64,000 nucleotides of DNA from positions 124,001 through 188,000 of the forward strand of contig JBFMDX010000007.1 in assembly GCA_040753795.1 (NCBI GenBank). Direction: 5' to 3'. Made by a program: the position numbers and the translations under genes. Source of the stretch: Thermodesulfobacteriota bacterium (GTDB lineage: Bacteria; Desulfobacterota; Desulfobacteria; Desulfobacterales; Desulfosudaceae). Shown piece by piece: positions 1-8,417 of the stretch (positions are counted from its first letter, which is position 1; every line of letters starts with the position of its first letter). Below the pieces are notes generated by a model, which saw only the letters and a list, made by a program, of their open reading frames with translations, ran no database searches and was not told the DNA's origin.

Positions 1-1395
1 GCCTTGCAGCAGGCGGCCGGCTTCGGCCGGATCGGCCGGCAGCAGGGCGCGGAAATTCTTGACGGTGGAGGAGCTGGTAAAGGTGATCATGTCCACCTGT
101 TTCTCTTTTAACGCCGCCAGCAATTCATCGGCGGCCGAGGTGTCCTGCCGGGTAAAATAGACCGGGATTTCATCCACCTGCGCCCCCATGGCCGCAAGTT
201 CCCTGGGAAGGACGAAACGCGCCTCGGCGGCCCGGGGCAGAAGCACCTTTTTGCCGTTCATGTCCCGGCCGCGGAAAGCCTCCACCACCGACTCGGCCCG
301 GTAGCTGTCGGGCATGATGTCGGAGCGGAGCCCGAAGGCCAGCAGGCGGTCCCGGGTGGCCGGCCCGATGACGGCGGTTTGCACCTGATGCAGTGCCCGC
401 ACGTCCAGCCCTTTTTCAAACAGCCGCGAAAAGAAGAACTCCACGCCGTTGACGCTGGTGAACACCAGCCAGTCGTAGGCGGCCAGGTTGTCCAGGGCCG
501 CGTCCAGGGCCGAGAAATCCTCCGGCGCCTCGATGCGGATGGTGGGGCACTCCAGGCAGGCCGCGCCCAGATCGGTCAGCAGCTTGACCAGTTCGCTGGC
601 CTGGGCCCGGGCCCGGGTAACGACGATTCTTTTGCCGAACAAAGGCCGGTTCTCAAACCAGCCGATGGTTTCCCGCAGGCGGATGACCTCGCCGACCACG
701 ATGATGCAGGGCGCCTGCAGGCCCGCCTGCCGCGCTTTTTCCACGATGTCGGCCAGGGTGCCGGTGACGGTCTTCTGTTCCGGCGTGGTTCCCCAGCGGA
801 CCAGGGCCACCGGCGTGCCGGCCGCGAGGCCGTTGGCCATGAGCTGTCCGGTGATGTGGGGCAGGTTTTTCACGCCCATGAAAAAGACCAGGGTGCCGCC
901 CAGGGAGGCCAGGGCCGGCCAGTTGATGCTGGAGACTTCCTTGTCCGGTTTTTCATGGCCCGTCACCAGGCAGACCGAGGAGGTGAAGTCCCGGTGGGTC
1001 AAAGGGATGCCGGCATAGGCGGGTGCGGCAATGGCCGAGGTGACGCCGGGAACGATCTCAAAAGCAATTCCCCGCTCGACCAGGTACTCGGCTTCCTCGC
1101 CGCCGCGGCCGAAGATGAAGGGGTCGCCGCCTTTCAGGCGTGCGACAGTCTTGCCGCCGGCCGCCTTGTCGGCGATCAGGGCGTTGATCCCCTCCTGGGG
1201 CAGAGTGTGGTCCCCGCCCTTCTTGCCCACATAGATGATTTCCGCGTCCTGGCGGGCATAGGCCAGAAGCTGGTCGGCGGCCAGGTAATCGTAGACCACC
1301 ACGTCCGCGTTGCGGATGCATTCAACCCCTTTGACCGTGATCAGGCCCGGATCTCCCGGCCCCGCTCCGATAAGATAGACTTTACCTGTCGCCAT
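1..1395 (-). CDS. cobA-hemD: Uroporphyrinogen-III C-methyltransferase / uroporphyrinogen-III synthase fusion (3' end cut by window)
   Basis: Reading the minus strand from ATG at 1395 gives an open frame to the window edge, about 465 residues. The N-terminal half is an SUMT-type methyltransferase: VYLIGAGPGDPGL near residue 6, GGDPFIFGRG around 90-100 and the PGVTSA motif near 120. It makes precorrin-2 from uroporphyrinogen III using SAM. From about residue 255 a HemD domain starts (RIVVTRARAQ, then DWLVFTSVNGVEFF), which closes hydroxymethylbilane to uroporphyrinogen III. CobA-HemD fusions are known in anaerobes that make siroheme, heme d1-like or B12 cofactors. hemC lies upstream on the same strand but is separated by a repeat-rich insert. 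The C-terminus lies outside the window. The family assignment is firm. Confidence 0.93.
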   Translation of the reverse strand, partial: MATGKVYLIGAGPGDPGLITVKGVECIRNADVVVYDYLAADQLLAYARQDAEIIYVGKKGGDHTLPQEGINALIADKAAGGKTVARLKGGDPFIFGRGGEEAEYLVERGIAFEIVPGVTSAIAAPAYAGIPLTHRDFTSSVCLVTGHEKPDKEVSSINWPALASLGGTLVFFMGVKNLPHITGQLMANGLAAGTPVALVRWGTTPEQKTVTGTLADIVEKARQAGLQAPCIIVVGEVIRLRETIGWFENRPLFGKRIVVTRARAQASELVKLLTDLGAACLECPTIRIEAPEDFSALDAALDNLAAYDWLVFTSVNGVEFFFSRLFEKGLDVRALHQVQTAVIGPATRDRLLAFGLRSDIMPDSYRAESVVEAFRGRDMNGKKVLLPRAAEARFVLPRELAAMGAQVDEIPVYFTRQDTSAADELLAALKEKQVDMITFTSSSTVKNFRALLPADPAEAGRLLQG

Positions 1396-1440
1396 GCGAT
1401 TGTTTTTCTCCCTTTTTTGACGGCTTCGTAAAAAACCGCG

Positions 1441-1499
1441 TCGTCATGCCGGGCAAGCCTGTCCCGGACTTGATCCGGGAACCCGGCATCCAGAAAATA
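1441..1499. repeat. Short palindromic intergenic repeat (GTCATGCCGGG...CCCGGCATCCAG type)
   Basis: The arms GTCATGCCGGG and CCCGGCATCCAG can fold into a hairpin with an inner CCCGGACTTGATCCGGG stem. A shorter relative lies at 1793-1826 and a related GGATCCCCCGG/CCGGGGGAT hairpin at 3066-3091. This is the common proteobacterial extragenic palindrome style. It is not protein coding. It lies just downstream of the first copy of the larger repeat (minus-strand sense), so the segment has accumulated several repeat families. Confidence 0.6.
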
Positions 1500-1510
1500 A
1501 GTCTGCATGC

Positions 1511-1795
1511 CTTATTATTATGGTTGATGGCTTGATAAAAAGTGTGCTTGTTCGCTCCCCGATCCTTTTGGGCGGGCGCGACGCTCTTCGCGGAATTTCT
1601 CGAACTCGGGCTGTTCAATGGTTCAAAAAATGTCCGAATTTCACCCTCAGACAACGAGAAATTCTTATCGCGAAGACCGCCGCGCCCTTTCTTCCCAAAA
1701 TGATCGCAGGTCGCTCACAACCAACTTTTTACCGGCCATTCATCGTTAAACGTCCTGCTGCTACCCTACTTTAAGGTTTTTCCCAGTGCCGCGTC
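1511..1795 (+). repeat. Large palindromic repeat, copy 1 (core 1531-1735)
   Basis: This stretch is nearly identical to 2119-2402, and its core recurs inverted at 3190-3396. The core ends are imperfect inverted repeats: AAAAAGTGTGCTTGTTCGCT with CCCGATCCTTTTGGG on one side, and CCCAAAATGATCGCAGG with TCGCTCACAACCAACTTTTT on the other. Inside is a second inverted pair, CTTCGCGGAATTTCTCG and CGAGAAATTCTTATCGCGAAG, around a spacer holding CTCGGGCTGTTCAATGG. ORFs can be drawn through it, but their translations only follow the repeat. It resembles a MITE or REP-like element. It lies immediately downstream (minus-strand sense) of the small gene at 1871-2101. Confidence 0.8.
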
Positions 1796-1870
1796 ATGCC
1801 GGGCTCCGACCCGGCATCCAGAAAAAAACTGCATAACGTGTTTGCTAATCGTCAGACCTTGCGCATTATG

Positions 1871-2101
1871 TCACCACCACCAGCGCCATAGCCAAGACCA
1901 TCGGCTGAGGTGCTCCCAAAACGAATCTCCAAAATGCATGGCCAACAAGCCACACGCAATTGCCACCAGCACTGCTGCTGCCAAGTATCCGTAGCCACCT
2001 ACGATGGCTTCCGTTAGCAGTACTCCAGCGAAAACAATGACGCCAAATACAAATCCGCAACCGAATCGAACGGCCTTCTCTATTTTATCTGGTGGCTCCA
2101 T
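1871..2101 (-). CDS. Small predicted membrane protein, unknown function
   Basis: This 76-residue reading frame starts at ATG 2101. The frame stays open further upstream, but that part reads only repeat sequence, so I take MEPPDKIEKA as the start. Two hydrophobic stretches are visible, about residues 13-33 (GCGFVFGVIVFAGVLL) and 36-55 (YGYLAAAVLVAIACGLLAM), followed by a Trp-rich tail ending WLWRWWW. That suggests a two-helix inner-membrane protein. I recognise no family. No strong Shine-Dalgarno is visible. It sits between two copies of the large repeat, in a gene-plus-repeat unit like the next gene, and looks like a mobile cassette rather than part of the heme operon. Confidence 0.45.
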   Translation of the reverse strand: MEPPDKIEKAVRFGCGFVFGVIVFAGVLLTEAIVGGYGYLAAAVLVAIACGLLAMHFGDSFWEHLSRWSWLWRWWW

Positions 2102-2118
2102 GCCTGGTGCTGCCTGAC

Positions 2119-2402
2119 TTATTGCTATATGGTTATTGGCTTTATAAAAAGTGTGTTTGTTCGCTCCCCGATCATTTTGGGCGGGCGCTGCGCTCTTCGC
2201 GGAATTTCTCGAACTCGGGCTGTTCAATGGTTCAAAAAATGTCCGGATTTCACCCTCAGACAGCGAGAAATTCTTTTCGCGAAGACCGCCGCGCCCTTTT
2301 TTCCCAAAATGACCGCAGGTCGCTCACAACCAACTTTTTACCGGCCATTCATCGTCAAACGTCCTGCTGCTATCCTTCTTTAAGGTATTTCCCAGTTCCG
2401 CG
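2119..2402 (+). repeat. Large palindromic repeat, copy 2 (core 2141-2344)
   Basis: This copy is almost identical to copy 1 over about 280 bp, in the same orientation, with scattered single-base differences. Similarity continues past the core to TTTCCCAGT(G/T)CCGCG. It begins 15 bp beyond the 3' end of the gene at 2417-2965 (minus-strand sense). Each of the two orphan genes is therefore followed by one copy of the element. Confidence 0.8.
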
Positions 2403-2416
2403 GTTCTTAAAATTTA

Positions 2417-2965
2417 TCAATACCATCTGCCTAAGGAACAATATTGTGTCATTTCTTCAAACGAATATGTCTCTGGAATCATTTCTGCTTTTTTAAGTGA
2501 TTGGAGCGTGTTCTCAAAGTTTGAGATATCGTCATGGCTTCCAAACTGTTCAAATAACAATTCAAGGAGCCTGCGTTTAAAGGATATGAAGTCATTTTGA
2601 TATATTTTCTTTTCCTTTCCATACCCAATAAGCTTCTGAAGATTTTCAAGAATGGGAAAGATAACCATATCTCTTTTAGCTTCGTTCAAATCTTTTTCAG
2701 CTAATCTTCCTGGTATATGCGCCATAGCCTCTTCTATTGAGGAGTAATCCATCCAAACTGTTTCGGCTTCCTGTCGCGTAAGGTTACCGTATAAAAATTT
2801 GTTTAGAAGGTTGTCAGCTTTAATGACGGTTCCTTCCAAGAATTCATTAAATTCATGCATAATTTTTTGTCGTTCATTTTTTTGCTTGTCCGTAAGTATA
2901 GCCGAGGCTTCTAAGCCCAGAACATTGTACTCTGCAAGATCAATTTTGTTTTCATTCGTCTTCAT
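2417..2965 (-). CDS. Hypothetical protein, 182 aa, predicted helical
   Basis: The gene begins with ATG at 2965 (MKTNENKIDLAEYNV). The product is soluble, charged and rich in Glu, Lys, Leu and Phe, with no signal peptide or membrane segment. It looks largely alpha-helical (for example residues 30-70 and 95-135). I recognise no family. The DNA is clearly AT-richer than the surrounding heme genes (many AAA, GAA, ATT codons), which points to horizontal acquisition. It is bracketed by copy 2 of the large repeat on its 3' side and a 41-bp fragment of the same repeat at 3001-3041 on its 5' side. Coding is supported by length and codon character; function is unknown. Confidence 0.7.
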   Translation of the reverse strand: MKTNENKIDLAEYNVLGLEASAILTDKQKNERQKIMHEFNEFLEGTVIKADNLLNKFLYGNLTRQEAETVWMDYSSIEEAMAHIPGRLAEKDLNEAKRDMVIFPILENLQKLIGYGKEKKIYQNDFISFKRRLLELLFEQFGSHDDISNFENTLQSLKKAEMIPETYSFEEMTQYCSLGRWY

Positions 2966-3000
2966 GTTTTAGCGCATAACTTATTTTATACGTCTAATGG

Positions 3001-3041
3001 TTTGACAAAAAGAGTGTTTGTTCTCTCCCCGATCATTTTGG
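3001..3041 (+). repeat. Truncated left end of the large palindromic repeat
   Basis: TTTGACAAAAAGAGTGTTTG followed by TTCTCTCCCCGATCATTTTGG matches the left end of copies 1 and 2 in the same orientation, then similarity stops abruptly at 3041. About 150 bp later an inverted full copy begins. The arrangement suggests a rearranged or partly deleted insertion. Confidence 0.65.
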
Positions 3042-3065
3042 AATGAATAGTATCTATTTTATACT

Positions 3066-3091
3066 GGATCCCCCGGTCGAGCCGGGGGATG
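3066..3091. repeat. GGATCCCCCGG hairpin, short extragenic palindrome
   Basis: TCCCCCGG, loop TCGA, then GCCGGGGGA form a compact GC-rich hairpin typical of dispersed proteobacterial palindromes. It lies inside the repeat-rich segment between the broken and the inverted copy of the larger element. Confidence 0.5.
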
Positions 3092-3189
3092 ACGCCCAAA
3101 GGCGAAAAACCGCAGAGAGCCTTCTCCGGAATGACGGCGAACAAGCAGGGCTCATATAATAAAGGATCAAATACCTTATGAAAATGTTC

Positions 3190-3396
3190 TTGTAAAAAGC
3201 GTTTTGTGAGCGACCTGCGATCATTTTGGGAGACAAGGGATTAAAAGCCTTCGCGTAAAGAATTTCTTGCTGTTTGAGGGTGAAGTCCGGACGTTTTTAA
3301 AAACCATTGAACAGCCCGAGTTCGAGAAATTTTCGCGAAGCATTTTAATCCCGCCCAAAATGATCGGGGAGCGAACACAAACCTGCTTTTTACAAG
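3190..3396 (-). repeat. Large palindromic repeat, copy 3 (inverted)
   Basis: The reverse complement of this stretch aligns with the cores of copies 1 and 2 (CTTGTAAAAAGC...GTGAGCGACCTGCGATCATT...GAACAGCCCGAGTTCGAG...CCCAAAATGATCGGGGAGCG...TTTTTACAAG). It is more diverged internally than copies 1 and 2 are from each other. The outer inverted repeats are clearest here: CTTGTAAAAAGCG on one side and CTGCTTTTTACAAG on the other. No transposase is present, so it is non-autonomous. The rest of 3397-3533, up to the hemC stop codon, shows nothing recognisable. Confidence 0.75.
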
Positions 3397-3533
3397 TTCC
3401 CTGTTTTGATGTTTTGATTCACTCGTAAATATCATTTCCCGGAAAACGAGATTTCTCCCTTCGGTCAAAATGACAGGGTGACCGGCCCCGATCGCTAAAA
3501 GACTATCAATTAGAAATATCCGCCGGCCTGTTG

Positions 3534-4466
3534 TCAGCCGTTCAGTTTCTTCAGAATCACATCCGCGCCCCGGGCCAGCAGGCGCTCGGCCAGTTGAATG
3601 CCCAGGGTGGCGGCCTTTCCCGCCGGGCCGCTGATCCGGCCTCGGACAATGGTGCCGCCGTCCACGTCCGCCACCAGGCCGTCCATGGAGATGGCGCCGT
3701 TATCTGTTTTCGCCAGGGCGGCGATGGGAATCTGGCAGCCGCCTTCCAGCTTCCTTAAAAAAGCGCGTTCGGCGGTGACGGCCAGGCGGGTGTCGGCATG
3801 ACCGATACGGCCCACTATATTATTAATGAAGGCGTCGGCCTCCCGGGTTTCGATGCACAGGGCGCCCTGGGCCACGGCCGGCAGCATGATCTCTTCAGGC
3901 AGGTGCTCGGTGATGGCCCCGGCCAGGCCCAGGCGCGAAAGACCGGCGGCCGCCAGGATGATGGCCTCCATCTCGCCCCGGTCCAGCTTGGCCAGCCGGG
4001 TGTCGATGTTGCCGCGCAGAGGCACGATGGTCATATCCGGCCGCAGGGACAACAACTGGGCCGCCCGGCGCAGGCTGCTGGTGCCGACCCGGCAATTTTC
4101 CGGCAGGCCGGAAAACGATACCCCGTCCCGGGAAATGAGGGCGTCAAAGGGCGTTTCCCGCACGGGCACGGCGCCGATGATCAGCCCCGGCGGCAGCTCG
4201 GCCGGCATGTCCTTCATGCTGTGAACAGCCAAATCAATCCGACCGCCGGACAGGGCCTCCTCGATCTCTTTGACAAACAGCCCCTTGCCGCCGATGGCCG
4301 CCAGGGGCACGTCCAGGATCTTGTCGCCGCTGGTCTTGATGATTTCCAGTTCGCAGGTCAGGCCGGAGGCGCTCTCCTCCAGCCGGTTCTTGACCCAGTT
4401 GGCCTGCCACAGGGCCAGCTTGCTGCCCCGGGTACCGATTTTAATGACGCGGTCGGCTGATGACAT
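3534..4466 (-). CDS. hemC: Porphobilinogen deaminase (hydroxymethylbilane synthase)
   Basis: This is 310 residues, the usual HemC length. The N-terminus reads IKIGTRGSKLALWQA, followed by VHSMKDMPAELP near residue 80, VGTSSLRRAAQL near 130 and the cofactor-loop motif EGGCQIPIAA with the dipyrromethane-binding Cys at 244. It polymerises four porphobilinogens to hydroxymethylbilane, the substrate of the HemD domain encoded at 1-1395. The upstream fmdB-like gene ends 9 bp before this ATG, so selA, fmdB and hemC probably form one minus-strand transcript. Downstream the expected hemD follows only after 2.1 kb of repeats. Assignment is firm. Confidence 0.97.
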   Translation of the reverse strand: MSSADRVIKIGTRGSKLALWQANWVKNRLEESASGLTCELEIIKTSGDKILDVPLAAIGGKGLFVKEIEEALSGGRIDLAVHSMKDMPAELPPGLIIGAVPVRETPFDALISRDGVSFSGLPENCRVGTSSLRRAAQLLSLRPDMTIVPLRGNIDTRLAKLDRGEMEAIILAAAGLSRLGLAGAITEHLPEEIMLPAVAQGALCIETREADAFINNIVGRIGHADTRLAVTAERAFLRKLEGGCQIPIAALAKTDNGAISMDGLVADVDGGTIVRGRISGPAGKAATLGIQLAERLLARGADVILKKLNG

Positions 4467-4475
4467 GGCCGGCCC

Positions 4476-4706
4476 TTAATGGCAGCCGGCGCATGAAGAG
4501 GAACTGCAGCCGGAGCAGGAGGAGGCGGACGCCGAGCTTTTGGTGGTCAGGCCGCTTTTGTCTTTGGTGTGAAAACAGCCGGCGGACATGAGTTTGCCTA
4601 TTTTTTTGGAACCACAAAAGCGGCAGGCGTCCGGCTCTTCTCCGCCCAGGACAATTTCCTCAAACTTCTTATTGCAGGCCTTGCACTTGTATTCATAGAT
4701 GGGCAT
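4476..4706 (-). CDS. FmdB-family zinc-ribbon protein
   Basis: This is a 76-residue protein starting MPIYEYKCKACNKKFEEI, the hallmark start of the FmdB/CxxC_CxxC_SSSS regulatory-protein family. I chose the ATG at 4706 over the upstream in-frame one because MPIYEY is the conserved N-terminus. Two CxxC pairs (CKAC near residue 8, CRFC near 28) should bind one zinc. The tail is Ser/Cys rich (SSCSGCSSSSCAGCH), also typical of the family. The exact role is not established; the original FmdB was linked to formamidase or amide-induced regulation. It is closely coupled to hemC, and selA is 49 bp upstream. Confidence 0.85.
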   Translation of the reverse strand: MPIYEYKCKACNKKFEEIVLGGEEPDACRFCGSKKIGKLMSAGCFHTKDKSGLTTKSSASASSCSGCSSSSCAGCH

Positions 4707-4755
4707 GATCTTAAAACTCCTCAAGTTTTGTGCATTTCAGATACTACTTCTATAT

Positions 4756-6204
4756 CTACCGGTTCAGAACGGCAAGCAGAGCGTCCCTGATAACCGGGAG
4801 TTCATCCGCCGCCACGGTTCGCATATCCATCAGCAACATCTCTTTTTCAATCCGGCCGATCACCGGCGGCCGGTTGCCGCGCAGGGCGGTTTCCAGACTG
4901 TCCGGAGAGAGTCCGGCAATTTCGATGGAGAGGCATTTGGTGGGTATCTCCAGCAGGGGGAACGACCCGCCGCCGGCCCGGGAAACGCCGTCCACGATCT
5001 CCGCATTAAGGCGGGCATCGCCCGTGTCCTTGAGCAGGGCCATCAGCCGCTGGCATTTTTCCAACACCTCGGTCACCGGCGCCGTCATCATCTTCAGGGT
5101 GGGAATGGTTTCGACAGCCCGGTCCGAGTCCCGATACTCCCGCAGGGTGATTTCCAGGGCGGCCAGGGTCAGCTTGTCGATACGCAGGGCCCGGGTCAGG
5201 GGATTTTTCCGGATGGTTGCCAGGATGTCTTTTTTGCCCACGATGATCCCGGCCTGGGGCCCGCCCAGGAGCTTGTCGCCGCTGAAGGTGACCACGTCGG
5301 TCCCCGCGGCCACCGCCTCCTGGATGGTGGGTTCGTAGGCCAGGCCATATTTGCGGAAATCCACCAGGGTGCCGCTGCCCAGATCGTTCATGACGGGCAG
5401 GCCGTGTTTCCGGCCCAGGTCAACCAGATCCCCCAAGCCGACTTCGGCGGTGAATCCGATCATGCTGTAATTGCTGGTGTGGACCTTCATCAGCAGGGCC
5501 GTATTGTCCGTGATGGCCTCTTCATAATCCCGGGGGTGGGTGCGGTTGGTGGTGCCCACCTCCTTTAGAACGGCCCCGCTTTTTTTCATCACGTCGGGAA
5601 TGCGGAACGATCCCCCGATTTCAACCAGTTCTCCTCTGGAAACGATGACTTCCCGGTCCCGGGCCAGACTTTCCAGGCAGAGCAGCACCGCGCCGGCGTT
5701 ATTGTTGACCGCCATGGCCGCCTCGGCCCCGGTCAGTTCGCAGATCAGCTCTTCCACGCAGGCGTAACGGATGCCCCGTTTGCCCCGGGCCAGATCAAAC
5801 TCCAGGTTGGAATAACCGCAGGCCACGCGGACAATATGTTCGGCCGCTTTTGGAGACAGCAGGGAACGTCCCAGGTTGGTATGAATCACCACGCCGGTAG
5901 CGTTGATCACCCGGTCCAGGTTGGGCAGCATGGCCCGCCCGGCTTTTTCCCCGGCAATCTCCGCGGTCTTTTCCGCGCTCAGGGATTCCGCGGAGACACC
6001 CGCTTTCCGGGAAAGGACCCGCGCCCGTTGCTCCCCGACGGCGGCGCGCACGGCGGCCGTCAGAACGGACAGGGGGATATCCGCCATGTTCCCGTCGTTT
6101 TTCAACAATTCCAGAACGGTGTCGACGCCGGGAATCAGTTTTAGCGATTTCAACTGCTTGTCCGAAAGCGCCGGTTCCGTTCCGGTCTTTTTCCCTGATG
6201 CCAT
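4756..6204 (-). CDS. selA: L-seryl-tRNA(Sec) selenium transferase
   Basis: This is 482 residues. It is a PLP enzyme that converts Ser-tRNA(Sec) to Sec-tRNA(Sec) using selenophosphate. Visible family motifs are RVINATGVVIHTNLGRS at about 98-114, YSNLEFDLARGKRG at about 131-144, NDLGSGTL near 273 and the PLP-lysine motif TFSGDKLLGGPQAG with Lys 311. The start at 6204 is the only reasonable ATG. Its presence means the organism makes selenoproteins, as expected for formate dehydrogenases and hydrogenases in sulfate reducers. selB and selC are not in this window. It heads a likely operon with the fmdB-like gene and hemC. Confidence 0.97.
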   Translation of the reverse strand: MASGKKTGTEPALSDKQLKSLKLIPGVDTVLELLKNDGNMADIPLSVLTAAVRAAVGEQRARVLSRKAGVSAESLSAEKTAEIAGEKAGRAMLPNLDRVINATGVVIHTNLGRSLLSPKAAEHIVRVACGYSNLEFDLARGKRGIRYACVEELICELTGAEAAMAVNNNAGAVLLCLESLARDREVIVSRGELVEIGGSFRIPDVMKKSGAVLKEVGTTNRTHPRDYEEAITDNTALLMKVHTSNYSMIGFTAEVGLGDLVDLGRKHGLPVMNDLGSGTLVDFRKYGLAYEPTIQEAVAAGTDVVTFSGDKLLGGPQAGIIVGKKDILATIRKNPLTRALRIDKLTLAALEITLREYRDSDRAVETIPTLKMMTAPVTEVLEKCQRLMALLKDTGDARLNAEIVDGVSRAGGGSFPLLEIPTKCLSIEIAGLSPDSLETALRGNRPPVIGRIEKEMLLMDMRTVAADELPVIRDALLAVLNR

Positions 6205-6579
6205 AAGAACGCTTTCTTTAACAACCGGTATTTACCGGTAATGTTTTATACTAATACTCCCAATTTCTGGAAAAATATAACAATTCTCCGGATAAAAGCC
6301 AGCATTTTTCTTTCGATCGCCCCGTACCCCCTTGTTCCTTGAACCTTAACCCTGAACCTTACACCTTGACCCCTGATTCAACGACCGATAAAAAAAAATA
6401 ATTGCTTTGATGTCAACAGGATGGTAGCTTATCTTTTATTAATTTTTATGGACATCCGGTGTCGCAATAATATTTAACAATTTTAATATGTTAGATATGT
6501 TTCGCGCCCCGGCTTGATTTGTATGCCGCTGACGGCACAACAGAAATAGGACCCTTAAGAAAGCAACGAAGGAGGAATT
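6205..6579. other. Intergenic region between divergent selA and fhs
   Basis: About 375 bp without a gene. It holds the divergent promoters of selA and fhs, but I cannot place a clear -35/-10 pair with confidence. At 6331-6374 there is a run of degenerate 7-8 bp repeats of the CCTTGAAC/CCTTAACC/CCTGAACC/CCTTGACC type. The part from 6380 to 6520 is very AT-rich. A strong ribosome site, GGAGGA, precedes fhs at 6571-6576. Confidence 0.5.
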
Positions 6580-8343
6580 ATGGCTTACGATGCGACAAAA
6601 ATGCCTGACTGGCAGATTTCCGAGGAAGCGGAAAAGAACATGCCCATGCCCGAAGACTGGCGCGTAAAACTCGGCCTGGAAAAGGACGAAATGCTGCCCA
6701 TGGGCCGGCTGTCCAAGCTGGATTTTCTGAAGATCATCAAGCGTCTGGAGAACAAACCGGACGGTAAGTACATTGAAGTAACCGCCATCACCCCGACCCC
6801 CCTGGGAGAAGGCAAAAGCACCACCTCCCTGGGCCTGATCGAAGGCCTGGGCGCCCGGGGCAAAAACGTCGGCGGCGCCCTGCGTCAGCCCTCCGGCGGA
6901 CCCACCATGAACGTCAAGGGCACGGCGGCCGGCGGCGGGAACTCCCTGCTGATCCCCATGACCGAATTCTCTTTAGGCCTTACCGGCGACATCAACGACA
7001 TCATGAATGCCCACAACCTGGGCATGGTGGCCCTGACCGCCCGCATGCAGCATGAGCGCAACTACAACGACGAGCAGCTGGCCCGCCTGACCAAGATGCG
7101 CCGCCTGGACATCGACCCCACCCGCGTCGAGTTCGGCTGGATCATCGACTTCTGCGCCCAGGCCCTGCGCAACATCGTCATCGGCCTCGGCGGCCGCACC
7201 GACGGCTACACCATGCAGTCCAAGTTCGGCATTGCCGTGGGCTCCGAGCTGATGGCTATTCTGGCCGTGGCCACCGATCTGGCCGACCTGAAAGAGCGCA
7301 TCAACAACATCACCGTGGCCTTCGACAAGTCCGGCAAACCCGTCACCTGCCGCGACCTGGAAGTGGGCAACGCCATGGCGGCCTTCATGCGCAACACCAT
7401 CAACCCCACCCTCATGAGCACGGCCGAGTATCAGCCCTGCCTGGTTCATGCCGGCCCCTTCGCCAACATCGCCGTGGGCCAGAGCTCCATCATCGCCGAC
7501 CGCGTCGGCCTGAAACTGTGGGATTACCATGTGACCGAGTCCGGCTTTGCCGCCGACATCGGATTTGAAAAATTCTGGAACGTCAAGTGCCGCTTCTCCG
7601 GCCTCAAGCCCCACGTGTCCATCCTGACCGCCACGGTTCGCGCCCTGAAGATGCACGGCGGCGGGCCCAAGGTCGTGGCCGGCAAGCCCCTGGACGAAGC
7701 CTACACCAAGGAGAACCTGGCCCTGGTGGAAAAAGGCTGCGAAAACATGGTCCACCTGATCGGCGTCATCCGCAAATCCGGCATCAACCCGGTCGTCTGC
7801 ATCAACCGTTTCTACACCGACACCGACGCCGAAGTGGCCCTGGTGAAAAAGGTCGCGGAAGCGGCCGGCGCCCGCTGCGCCGAGTCCAACCACTGGCTCA
7901 AGGGCGGCCAGGGCGCGCTGGAATTCGCCGACGCGGTTATCGACGCCTGCGACGCCGGCAATGATTTCAAATTCCTGTATCCTCTGGAGATGAAGCTGCG
8001 CGACCGCGTTGACCTGATCGCCAGGGAAATTTACGGCGCCGACGGCGTGGACTGGCTGCCCGAAGCAGCGGCCAAGGCCGATATGCTGGAAAAAGATCCC
8101 AAGTACGCCGACTTTGCCACCATGATGGTCAAGTCCCACCTGTCCCTGACCCACGACCCGGTCAGAAAGGGCGTGCCCAAGGGCTGGCGTCTGCCCATCC
8201 GTGACGTCCTGATTTACTCCGGCGCCAAGTTCCTGTGCCCCTGCGCCGGGACCATCAGCCTCATGCCCGGAACCGCCTCTGATCCTGCTTTCCGCAGAAT
8301 CGATGTCGATCCGGCCACCGGCAAGGTGTCCGGCCTGTTCTAA
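6580..8343 (+). CDS. fhs: Formate-tetrahydrofolate ligase
   Basis: This is 587 residues, slightly longer than the usual 555-560 because of an N-terminal extension. The nucleotide loop [12 protein letters not shown] lies at about 71-82, with [17 protein letters not shown] soon after and MPGLP-type terminal sequence [17 protein letters not shown]. It joins formate to tetrahydrofolate with ATP, giving 10-formyl-THF. This is the entry of the methyl branch of the reductive acetyl-CoA pathway, and it also serves purine synthesis. The start is fixed by GGAGGA 4 bp upstream of the ATG. It appears monocistronic: a strong terminator follows at once. The codon bias toward C-ending codons suggests high expression. 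Confidence 0.97.
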   Translation: MAYDATKMPDWQISEEAEKNMPMPEDWRVKLGLEKDEMLPMGRLSKLDFLKIIKRLENKPDGKYIEVTAITPTPLGEGKSTTSLGLIEGLGARGKNVGGALRQPSGGPTMNVKGTAAGGGNSLLIPMTEFSLGLTGDINDIMNAHNLGMVALTARMQHERNYNDEQLARLTKMRRLDIDPTRVEFGWIIDFCAQALRNIVIGLGGRTDGYTMQSKFGIAVGSELMAILAVATDLADLKERINNITVAFDKSGKPVTCRDLEVGNAMAAFMRNTINPTLMSTAEYQPCLVHAGPFANIAVGQSSIIADRVGLKLWDYHVTESGFAADIGFEKFWNVKCRFSGLKPHVSILTATVRALKMHGGGPKVVAGKPLDEAYTKENLALVEKGCENMVHLIGVIRKSGINPVVCINRFYTDTDAEVALVKKVAEAAGARCAESNHWLKGGQGALEFADAVIDACDAGNDFKFLYPLEMKLRDRVDLIAREIYGADGVDWLPEAAAKADMLEKDPKYADFATMMVKSHLSLTHDPVRKGVPKGWRLPIRDVLIYSGAKFLCPCAGTISLMPGTASDPAFRRIDVDPATGKVSGLF

Positions 8344-8372
8344 AGGGCGGTTGTTTGAAGTTGATCCATCAT

Positions 8373-8407
8373 GCAGGGTCCGGAGGCTCTCCGGACCCTG
8401 CTTTTTT
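8373..8407 (+). terminator. Rho-independent terminator of fhs
   Basis: A perfect 13-bp stem, GCAGGGTCCGGAG and CTCCGGACCCTGC, has a 3-nt loop and is followed by six T residues. It lies 30 bp after the fhs stop codon. Confidence 0.92.
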
Positions 8408-8417
8408 CAGGTGACCC

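Noticed and set aside
1520-2496. Plus-strand frames of 84 and 134 codons in the repeat segment
   Set aside because: Their translations are parallel because they read the same repeat; they mirror repeat copies rather than genes.
1396-3533. A true integron cassette array
   Set aside because: The gene-repeat order is suggestive, but there is no integrase, no attI and no canonical attC ends, and one repeat copy is inverted.
6973-8154. Minus-strand frame of 393 codons inside fhs
   Set aside because: It is an antisense shadow of a strongly biased gene, with a low-complexity Gly/Val/His/Gln translation and no recognisable motif.
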